NCBI GenBank assembly: GCA_018136815.1
Contig: CM030935.1
Span: forward strand, 473,382-537,381
Length of the DNA stretch: 64,000 nucleotides
Direction of reading: 5' to 3'
Origin: Isochrysis galbana
Lineage: Eukaryota; Haptophyta; Isochrysidales; Isochrysidaceae
Shown here: piece by piece, positions 56,292 to 64,000 of the stretch
How the letters are laid out: every line of letters begins with the position of its first letter
Numbering within the stretch: position 1 is the stretch's first letter
Translations under genes and position numbers: made by a program
The notes under the pieces: generated by a model
Told to the model about the DNA's origin: nothing
Database searches by the model: none
Seen by the model: only the letters and a program-made list of their open reading frames with translations

Positions 56292-56424
56292 TCTGGTAGG
56301 CCGATGAGAGGGGGGAACCCCTCCGGGGAGCGGGAGAGAGAGAGAGAGATATCCGAAGACCAGACCAGCCGTTTACGTTAATGTTCTCGTCATATACGGT
56401 AATAATCAACCGGTCCCATGGGGG

Positions 56425-56883
56425 GTTCCGCCCGTCCTCCGCGCCCCGAGTTCCCCCGCGAAAAGAGTGAACGCACGGCGTGCACCTTCCTGGAAGTTGC
56501 TATGCGCACGCACGGCGCCCCCGCGGGGGGGCGCCGGTGCACATCGCGCCGTGCCCACGCACGGCGTGCACATGTGATTGCAAGTCATCACAGGCGCTGC
56601 GTAACGAAACATCTCTTATATGGCCAGTTTACGTAGTTGTGGGCCGCAGGGGCTACACATATGGAACGGGTTGACATGCGCACGCACGGCGTATCCGCGG
56701 GGGGACCGATGCACATCGCGCCGTGCCCATGCACGGCATGCACCGATGTGATTAGCGAAGAAGCTTTGACGGCGTCTCTCTCTTATAATTTTAACAAGAT
56801 CTAATGTTAAACAACTACAATACAACTGTGGACATTTGATCGCTCAATTCGACTGATGTCCCACTATTGACGGAACGACACCT
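56425..56883. repeat. 459-bp block duplicated at 31764-32221
   Basis: Right subterminal part of the 4.9-kb element; nearly identical to 31764-32221 up to and including the terminus. It contains several GCACGGCG-type inverted motifs. Confidence 0.85.
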
Positions 56884-56984
56884 CCGCTATACTCCCCCCC
56901 CCCCAGCCCAATCACTGAACCCCCCCCCCCCCTCCTGAAGTCATGCTTCTCGCAGGAAGGGAGGAGGCTTTCAAAGTGCCTTGC

Positions 56985-57740
56985 CATGAATGAGCTCCAG
57001 GGGGCTCCAGGGGGGAATACCAAATTCCATCCTTTTCCTTTATCGATCATCGATAATCCTCCCCTAGGGAGCTCTGGGGGGGAAATTCATAATTCCATCC
57101 TGCTTTATCGATTATCGACTATCCCTATCCCCCCCCTGGGGCCTGGGGTGTGCTCTAGGGGGGGAACTCTAGATTCCATCCTTTCTCCACGTAGTCAAGC
57201 GAGAGGCCCGGACGTACGGAACATCACCTAGGTCAGCTAAATTTCTTAATAGGAGCCACAGCGGAAACCAATAACGACCTTACGTTATACAAGTGAGGGA
57301 AACCCGAGTCGAAACCAGACCAAGGGACGAGCCACAGTCTCCCGCCCCCTTCTCTCCAACCCCCGGCCGAAGCAGCGCGCGCGGCCTCCCTGGAACCAGC
57401 TTCTCCGCGACAGAGGGAACTGGGGAAGGGGGAGGGGGTTGCTAGGGGTAAGGGGTAAAGGTTGGGTAGCAGGGAGGTACATAAGCACAATGCCGCAAGC
57501 CGCACGTGTAGCGGGGATTTTTAAGAAGATTTTTTTTAGATTCCATCCTTTCTCGATTATCGATTATCCCCCCCCCTAGGGAGCTCGAGGGGGGGAACTC
57601 TAGAGTCCATCCTTCATTGATTATCCCCCCCTTAGGGAGCTCCAGGGAGGGAAATTCATACTTCCATCCTTTACCGATTAAACCCCCCCCCAGGGAGCTC
57701 CAGGAGGGGAATTCTTGATTCCATCCCTCACTATTAAACC
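56985..57740. repeat. GGGAGCTC minisatellite, split by unrelated DNA
   Basis: Units of about 55-65 bp contain (A/G)GGGAGCTC(C/T)(A/G)GGG, a G run, AATTC or AACTC, GATTCCATCC, TTTATCGATTATCGAT and a C run. About three units lie at 56985-57185 and four at 57535-57730. The middle (57205-57530) is different DNA with no unit, as if inserted or retained. Noncoding. Confidence 0.75.
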
Positions 57741-58302
57741 CCCCTCCCCCAAGGGGGGTTGGTCTCGCTGGGGCCAACCAGGGCTGACGCATCACCTAGC
57801 TCTCCATCTGAGCCAATAAAACTCGTTTTCTGCAGTGGCAGGTGCCCCCCCCCACCTAAGCTTGGGGGGGGGCACACATGCTACTAGTGAGGCTGGGCTG
57901 AGGAGGGTGCTTGAGGAACGATTGAGAAAAAGAAGGGTGAGTGGGCAGCCTTGGTCACAACACTCAAGGCCTGGTCTCCCAGAGGGAGTTACACAGTACG
58001 CATCATGAGGTTGGATCTTGTGCAAGGCTGCCCCACCCCTTGAAACAGTGGGAATGCACGGCACGGTCTCTCACGAGGAGAGTTACACGTAACGCATCAT
58101 GCATCCTATGGTAGTTTAAGGACATTTCGGTCCCTATGCTTGAGAGGATGCATTCATTTGTAATTTGTTTCACGATTTTGCAAACACACACACACATTGC
58201 ACATACATTGTCTAGATGTGAAGGAACACTACCACCCACACCTGGTGCAACAAAGACTGAGCAATCTGGAAGAAAATCCTCGATGGTGCTTTGAGTGATG
58301 AT
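57741..58302. other. Intergenic with a short duplicated motif
   Basis: GGTCTC(C/T)CA, then GAG(A/G)GAGTTACAC and GTA(A/C)CGCATCATG occurs twice (57970-58007 and 58066-58103). An (AC)n run lies near 58185. No gene seen. Confidence 0.45.
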
Positions 58303-58963
58303 AGTGGGTCTTGGGTTGTTCCTCTCCCTCTCACCATCGCTTTGCCTCTCCATCTCCCTTGATCTCTCAACGTTGCTATCGCTGTTGCTCAGCTGCTCAC
58401 TCTCTCTGCCTCCCGTCCCATCTCATTGTGACAATCCTCCCCCTCCAGCTCCCCCTCACTTTCCCTCCTCCCATCCTCATCCTCGCTGCTCGCCCTCAGC
58501 TCGGCACGCGCTCCAATTGCCTGGGGCTGCATTGCGACGGCCACATGCGATCGGAGCCATCGCGCTAGAAGTGCATAGGCCATGTGGCCTTGGCTCTTGC
58601 CGCTTCGATCGGCGTCACAAGCAAGGGATTGCCACCTGCCCATTGGACACCCGACACGTGGTCGCAGTGGGTCTTGGGTTGTTCCTCGCTCTGCCTCTCC
58701 CTCTCCCTCGATCTCTCAATGTCGCTATCGCTGTCGCTCAGCTGCTCACTCCCTCTCCCTCCCCTCCCATCTCATCGCGACAATCCTCCCCCTCCAGCTC
58801 CCCCTCACTTTCCCTCCTCCCATCCTCATCCTCGCTGCTCGCCCTCAGCTTGGCGCGCGCTCCAATTGCCTGGGGCTGCATTGCGACGGCCCCATGCGAT
58901 CGGAGCCGTCGCGCTAGAAGCGCATAGGCCATATGGCCTCGGCTCTCGCCGCTTCGAGCGGCG
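58303..58963. repeat. 363-bp tandem duplication
   Basis: 58303-58612 and 58666-58963 are close copies offset by 363 bp: TGGGTCTTGGGTTGTTCCTC, GCTGCTCACTC, CTCCCCCTCACTTTCCCTCC, CCAATTGCCTGGGGCTGCAT, GATCGGAGCC and GCATAGGCCAT in order. Long frames through it are Ser/Leu/Pro-rich and not convincing. It directly precedes the 244-bp array. Confidence 0.8.
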
Positions 58964-59216
58964 TGAGCGCGGGCGGTGAGCGCCGAGAGGGCATGGGTAG
59001 CTCTGGGGCCTCCATCGGCGGCGCGAGACGCGTATCTCGCGCGAGAGAAGGGCCCCGTTCCCGCGGGAGAGCCTCTTCCCTCCCCCCGCCCATTCTCGCG
59101 CTTCCTGGTTTACTTTTTGGTAGGAACGATTATTTACGGTACCGGGATGGTGGGGTGGTCGGTGCAGCGGGAGTTCCCGTAGCTGTGCGGGGCGGACCCG
59201 TATCTCCGCGGGGGGG

Positions 59217-61351
59217 CGCAGAAGGGCTCTCCCCGGCCAGCCCGGGAAGTTACAGTGAGTAACATCATCGTTTACGAGGCATGTTTCCACCAGGACGCGG
59301 CCCCCTGTTCAGAAACCAGCGGCCAGCCCGGGACGGCACTGTAAGTAATAGCATTATTTACGAGAGTTGTTGTTCCCCCGGTCTCGGCCCTCTCACGAGG
59401 GCGCAGGGGGACGCTGTCGCGCGGGGGGGGGGGGGGAGAGGAGGAGGCGGGGGGGGGGGGCGCAGAAGGGCTCTCCCCGGCCAGCCCGGGAAGTTACAGT
59501 GAGTAACATCATCGTTTACGAGGCATGTTTCCACCAGGACGCGGCCCCCCGTTCAGAAACCAGCGGCCAGCCCGGGACGGCACTGTAAGTAATAGCATTA
59601 TTTACGAGAGTTGTTGTTCCCCCGGTCTCGGCCCTCTCACGAGGGCGCAGGGGGACGCTGTCGCGCGGGGGGGGGGGGGGGAGAGGAGGAGGCGGGGGGG
59701 GGGGCGCAGAAGGGCTCTCCCCGGCCAGCCCGGGAAGTTACAGTGAGTAACATCATCGTTTACGAGGCATGTTTCCACCAGGACGCGGCCCCCCGTTCAG
59801 AAACCAGCGGCCAGCCCGGGACGGCACTGTAAGTAATAGCATTATTTACGAGAGTTGTTGTTCCCCCGGTCTCGGCCCTCTCACGAGGGCGCAGGGGGAC
59901 GCTGTCGCGCGGGGGGGGGGGGGGGAGAGGAGGAGGCGGGGGGGGGGGCGCAGAAGGGCTCTCCCCGGCCAGCCCGGGAAGTTACAGTGAGTAACATCAT
60001 CGTTTACGAGGCATGTTTCCACCAGGACGCGGCCCCCTGTTCAGAAACCAGCGGCCAGCCCGGGACGGCACTGTAAGTAATAGCATTATTTACGAGAGTT
60101 GTTGTTCCCCCGGTCTCGGCCCTCTCACGAGGGCGCAGGGGGACGCTGTCGCGCGGGGGGGGGGGGGGGAGAGGAGGAGGCGGGGGGGGGGGCGCAGAAG
60201 GGCTCTCCCCGGCCAGCCCGGGAAGTTACAGTGAGTAACATCATCGTTTACGAGGCATGTTTCCACCAGGACGCGGCCCCCCGTTCAGAAACCAGCGGCC
60301 AGCCCGGGACGGCACTGTAAGTAATAGCATTATTTACGAGAGTTGTTGTTCCCCCGGTCTCGGCCCTCTCACGAGGGCGCAGGGGGACGCTGTCGCGCGG
60401 GGGGGGGGGGGGGGGAGAGGAGGAGGCGGGGGGGGGGGGGCAGAAGGGCTCTCCCCGGCCAGCCCGGGAAGTTACAGTGAGTAACATCATCGTTTACGAG
60501 GCATGTTTCCACCAGGACGCGGCCCCCCGTTCAGAAACCAGCGGCCAGCCCGGGACGGCACTGTAAGTAATAGCATTATTTACGAGAGTTGTTGTTCCCC
60601 CGGTCTCGGCCCTCTCACGAGGGCGCAGGGGGACGCTGTCGCGCGGGGGGGGGGGGAGGAGGAGGCGGGGGGGGGGGGGGGCGCAGAAGGGCTCTCCCCG
60701 GCCAGCCCGGGAAGTTACAGTGAGTAACATCATCGTTTACGAGGCATGTTTCCACCAGGACGCGGCCCCCCGTTTAGAAACCAGCGGCCAGCCCGGGACG
60801 GCACTGTAAGTAATAGCATTATTTACGAGAGTTGTTGTTCCCCCGGTCTCGGCCCTCTCACGAGGGCGCAGGGGGACGCTGTCGCGCGGGGGGGGGGGGG
60901 AGGAGGAGGCGGGGGGGGGGGGGGGGCGCAGAAGGGCTCTCCCCGGCCAGCCCGGGAAGTTACAGTGAGTAACATCATCGTTTACGAGGCATGTTTCCAC
61001 CAGGACGCGGCCCCCTGTTCAGAAACCAGCGGCCAGCCCGGGACGGCACTGTAAGTAATAGCATTATTTACGAGAGTTGTTGTTCCCCCGGTCTCGGCCC
61101 TCTCACGAGGGCGCAGGGGGACGCTGTCGCGCGGGGGGGGGGGGGAGGAGGAGGCGGGGGGGGGGGAGGGGCGCAGAAGGGCTCTCCCCGGCCAGCCCGG
61201 GAAGTTACAGTGAGTAACATCATCGTTTACGAGGCATGTTTCCACCAGGACGCGGCCCCCTGTTCAGAAACCAGCGGCCAGCCCGGGACGGCACTGTAAG
61301 TAATAGCATTATTTACGAGAGTTGTTGTTCCCCCGGTCTCGGCCCTCTCAC
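59217..61351 (+). repeat. 244-bp tandem array, eight full units plus a partial ninth
   Basis: Marker GCATGTTTCCACCAGGACGC recurs at about 59279, 59523, 59767, 60011, 60255, 60501, 60744, 60989 and 61234, a period of 243-246 bp; length differences come from the G runs. Each unit has two related halves starting GGCCAGCCCGGGA: one with TTACAGTGAGTAACATCATC and one with CACTGTAAGTAATAGCATTA. Both contain a perfect splice-donor-like GTRAGT. Otherwise units differ by only a few single bases. The ninth unit breaks off at CGGCCCTCTCAC and leads within 25 bp into the ATG at 61375. Short 73- to 102-codon frames recur in each unit but are by-products of the repeat. Confidence 0.93.
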
Positions 61352-61374
61352 TCTCATCACATCACCACCGCGCA

Positions 61375-62628
61375 ATGGCGCCGCCGCCCTGGGCCAGCCG
61401 GCTCGACCTTCCCGTCGGACATCTCTGCGACCTCTCCTCCTTCCGCAAGTTCCAGCCCGAGTGTGATGCCCTCCTACGGCGCCTCTCCTCGCGCCTCCCC
61501 ACCGACAGCCATGACGGCTGCTTGGTGCTCAACATCCGCCTGACGAGCTGCAACAACTGCGAGGTCTTCAAGACCGAGGGCACCCACCTCCACCTCATGG
61601 GCATGCTTTCCCATGAGAAGCTGACGGACGGCGAGGCGCACGTCATCTTCGACCGCACGGTCAACGCCGGCCAGTACACCAAGGGGCGCACGGGCACCTT
61701 CCTCAAGTTCCAGTTGACAGCCACGGAGACCTTGCAGAAGGGCCTGAACTGGGTCGAGCACATCAAGACCAAGATCGTGCTGGGCGAGGTCCTGGGCGCC
61801 GTTCAAGGACTTCGAGAAGAACAAGCCGCGACGCGCGAGATGGCCGAGGCCGCCTTGGATGGTGCGCAGCTGGCTGGCGACAACGTGGAGTCGCTCCGGG
61901 CGTCGGTGCAGCACGACGTGAAGGAGCTCCTCAGCAAGCTGCGCGAGTACGCCGCAAGCCAGGCCGGGTCATCGGACAGCGCAGCGGAGGACACGTCCAC
62001 CATCGACCTGATCCAGGCCGGCACGGCCGACGCAAGTACGCGAGACATCTGCGAGAAGATTTCGGAGGCGTTCGCTGTCGCCCCCGCGGAGGCGTGCACG
62101 ATGTGTGAGCTCGCTGGCGGCGAGCCGACAATCGCCGTCTTCAAACTCCCTTGCCAATGTGCGCGCGCTGCACTCTCGCTCCATCCTGCTTTGCCTCGCC
62201 AGTCTGTGACGTACAAACATTTCCTTCCTGCCGTGTAGGCTGCCGCTTTTGCACACCCTGCGCTAGCAACGTCAAGGCCCCCTTTGCACAATGCCTCTTC
62301 AAGCACAACGCGCCGTTCGACTTCGACCCGGACGACTCCATCTTTGCCACACTCGACGATGCCCACTCTAATGACGAAAACTTCGGCATGACATTCGTGC
62401 TCACGGACGCCTGGCGCGAGCGCTACCGCAAGCATATCCTCGCCGTGCAGGAAGAGGCCGGCAAGGTATGTTCCGCCCTTCGCCCCCTCCCGTGCACATG
62501 TGGTTACTCCTCTGACCCTTGCGCTGCAGATGAAAGCAAAGGAGATCGAGCAGATGGAACGCACCAAGACGAAGGCCGTCACGCGCGCGGCAACGGATGC
62601 ACGCCCCCGCAAGGTCGCGCGCAAGTAG
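61375..62628 (+). CDS. RING-like zinc-finger protein with N-terminal globular domain
   Basis: Three exons, 61375-62158, 62239-62465 and 62530-62628, with GT-AG introns, give 369 residues. Residues about 1-140 look globular (VLNIRLTSCNNCEVFKTEG, HLHLMGMLSHEKLTDGEAHV, NWVEHIKTKIVLG). Residues 140-205 are helical and likely coiled coil. Residues about 243-285 hold CTMC, then PCQCCRFCTPC across the first exon junction, then AQCLFKH: a Cys-rich cluster with RING-like spacing. The tail (FVLTDAWRERYRKHILAVQE and KEIEQMERTKTKAVTRAATD) is helical and basic. If a true RING, it would be a ubiquitin ligase, but ligand assignment is not certain. Its 5' flank is the 244-bp array. Confidence 0.65.
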
Positions 62629-63601
62629 GGCGTCTATGCGAGCGCACGTGTGGGCTGAGGTGCGTGGGAGCGCACGTGTGGGCTGAGGTGCGTGCCAGCG
62701 CACGTGCGGTGGGGCGTAGGTGACGTGCCGGCGCCCGAGATACCGCTGCGTGTACAGCGACTGGTGTGTAGCACTTGGTGTTATCACCGGAGGTGATGTC
62801 ACATCATTATGCTTTGAAACGTCGAACCCCATCTCCACAATACCTCCTAAGACGAATGCGCCACAGCCCGCTCCGGACTCCAGCAAAGGATGCTCAGTCC
62901 CTGGGCGGCCTATTTCGCCAACGATTCCACACTGCAACATGTGGGGAAGGAATGTGGGGAAGGATATCCCTGAGGCTCCCCCAGCACCTCATGGGCACCC
63001 CTGAAGGCGTTGGCGACAAGGGACGAAATATGATATTGAAGATACGCCGTGTGAAGCGTCCATGGGCATGCTCCAGCAGCAAACGGTTACAGCACACCAC
63101 ACTTCGACGTCAAGGAAGTGGGAGAGCCGTAGGTAGAGTAGGTTCGCATGCCTACTCACATCGCCACAGACTCTGTAGTGTGATTCTACAAGGCAGACAA
63201 CGGTTGCCACTGACAAGTACCACACGCCGCACTGGCACTACGCACATTTGCACAGCTACAGACCATGACGCCGACGCAAGCGCAACAGCAACGAAACGTC
63301 GTGAGCGACGCCTTCGTCATCTTCGTCGTCCTCGCCTTCTGGCGGAGGGGACGCGTCGGAGTCGGATTCATGGGGAGCACCACTGCTACCGCTGGCCTCA
63401 CCGCCTCGCCCCCACGTCTTCTCCGGAGCGTCGGTTGCGAATGCACAAGTACGCGCTTTAAATAATTTTGAGGTGGGGGGGCGCGTACGGCTAAATCCCA
63501 CCTCGCATGATGGCGGCCAAATCACGTAAACTGCAGCAAAAAGGTATGACGTTGCGCGTTGCGGTTGCGGACCGGCGCTGGCTTCCAGCGACTGTCGGCG
63601 G
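62629..63601. other. Intergenic, no firm gene
   Basis: A small duplication (GCACGTGTGGGCTGAGGTGCGTG, twice) follows the RING-like stop. A minus-strand frame at 63256-63627 has an acidic stretch (SDSDASPPPEGEDDEDDEG) that could be an exon, but there is no family match. The rest is unassigned. Confidence 0.35.
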
Positions 63602-64000
63602 TCGCGCTTGCTGCTTGCTGCATGCATTCTTTGTCATGCTCTTCCGACCACAATATGTAGACTCTGCGGGAAGCACCGCGAGAATTCGACACACCTAGCC
63701 AGGTGCTCATCCACGATTCGGATATTCCAAACCATAGAGGCCGTGGCGGGGTTCACTCCCGCGAGCGACAGATCGACAACTCAGAAGATCAAAGACAGAT
63801 TGTTCGCATACCCGAACACACCGACACCCGATAGCCTTAAAGCCCTCTACCTGATAGCATGGAGACACATAATAGGCGACTTCTACAAAGTAGAATTTGA
63901 TCACTACGCATTCCACCACGTACCGGTCATCGAAAGAACTTTGAGCAGTTTCACGGTCCTCGTCAGAGGCCTTGGGCCCCCGGACGGAAGCACGACCGTG
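63602..64000 (+). mobile_element. Non-LTR retrotransposon C-terminal fragment, runs off the window
   Basis: One plus-strand frame from 63602 to the edge, without a stop, reads TTICRLCGKHRENSTHLARC (knuckle C-x2-C-x8-H-x3-C), IRIFQTIEAVAGFTPASDRS and SLKALYLIAWRHIIGDFYKV. It aligns along its length with the minus-strand fragment at 44595 (identical knuckle spacing; IFxTxxxxAxxTPxSxRS; LAWRxIxxDFYxxxxD), at clear but moderate identity. A different subfamily member; upstream RT not visible. Confidence 0.7.

Larger units (their letters stand above)
51982..56883. mobile_element. Cargo-carrying CGTTCCGTC-end element, 4.9 kb
   Basis: The left end AAGTCGCGTTCCGTCAAAAG (51982) and the right end ATTGACGGAACGACACCT (56883) are imperfect inverted repeats. 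Inside are two copies of one gene in inverted, tail-to-tail arrangement (52663-54576 + and 55104-56291 -), with a spacer containing the second family's terminus (55008-55029) and a block shared with 34.1 kb. Both subterminal regions carry the GCACGCCGTGCG-type palindromic DNA seen at 31.8 kb. No transposase is recognised, and flanking bases do not show a clear target duplication. Confidence 0.65.

Noticed and set aside
51982-56883. LTR retrotransposon
   Set aside because: The ends are inverted, not direct, and no gag, protease, integrase or reverse transcriptase is present.
58295-58979. Frames of 85-210 codons in the 363-bp duplication
   Set aside because: Composition is Ser/Leu/Pro low complexity, frames differ between the two copies, and no family signal exists.
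59281-61466. Repeated 73- to 102-codon frames starting MFPPGRGP or MLFPRSRP
   Set aside because: Each is a by-product of the 244-bp unit; frame length changes with G-run length and there is no codon-level conservation separate from the DNA.

Overview
This is nuclear DNA from a GC-rich microbial eukaryote. The genes are eukaryotic (COPII coat subunit Sec23, a 20S proteasome alpha subunit, the NatB catalytic subunit, a HECT ubiquitin ligase). Several are split by short GT-AG introns plus one GC-AG intron. A DUF1995-type protein, a family mostly linked to plastids, suggests a photosynthetic alga. A haptophyte or similar chromist would fit, but that is inference and I cannot name a species. There is one 100-base assembly gap (6995-7094), and long GA/CT, poly-G and poly-C tracts.

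Host genes are sparse and mostly intact: a THUMP-type RNA methyltransferase (860-2806, -), a HECT E3 ligase (4098-6104, +), SEC23 (7095-11278, -, at least 13 exons, 3' end lost in the gap), NAA20 (12545-13123, +), a sulfotransferase (18484-19827, +), fumarylacetoacetase (23542-25284, +, 4 exons), a proteasome alpha-4/PSMA7 subunit (27668-28623, -), an LRR gene with a repeat-array tail (32795-33724, -), a DUF1995 fusion gene (35611-37683, -, 2 exons), NAT9 (40423-41280, -, 2 exons), an SRPBCC-fold protein (43039-43656, -), a small zinc-finger gene (46080-46367, +), a WW-domain/ATP23-like fusion (50083-50965, -, 2 exons) and a RING-like gene (61375-62628, +, 3 exons). Apart from one divergent pair (SEC23/NAA20, separated by a GA microsatellite), they are unrelated housekeeping genes with no common pathway.

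Most of the remaining DNA is mobile or repetitive. (a) A hairpin-headed element of 0.8-1.2 kb occurs in at least six copies; three of them (13.8, 25.5 and 46.4 kb) are flanked by perfect direct repeats of exactly 17 bp. (b) Two miniature elements (22.7 and 41.8 kb) have terminal inverted repeats and perfect 8-bp target duplications, hAT-like; one has an empty-site paralogue in the window. (c) A family with ends containing CGTTCCGTC carries cargo genes; the largest instance (51982-56883) holds two inverted copies of an acidic-protein gene. Fragments of that gene lie at 3.3 and 34.3 kb, and a cap-methyltransferase exon lies inside another instance at 31.2 kb. (d) A second inverted-repeat family, with ends containing CCCRTCACGAAACAC, bounds 47326-49488. 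(e) Two copies of a non-LTR retrotransposon C-terminus lie at 44.6-45.7 kb (-) and at the right edge (+).

Near the right edge, a 244-bp tandem array (59217-61351, eight full units) runs into the start of the RING-like gene, so the unit may be that gene's promoter/5' region copied in tandem. I found no convincing tRNA, rRNA or CRISPR. Intron boundaries were set by hand from reading frame, splice motifs and remembered family sequences; no search was run.
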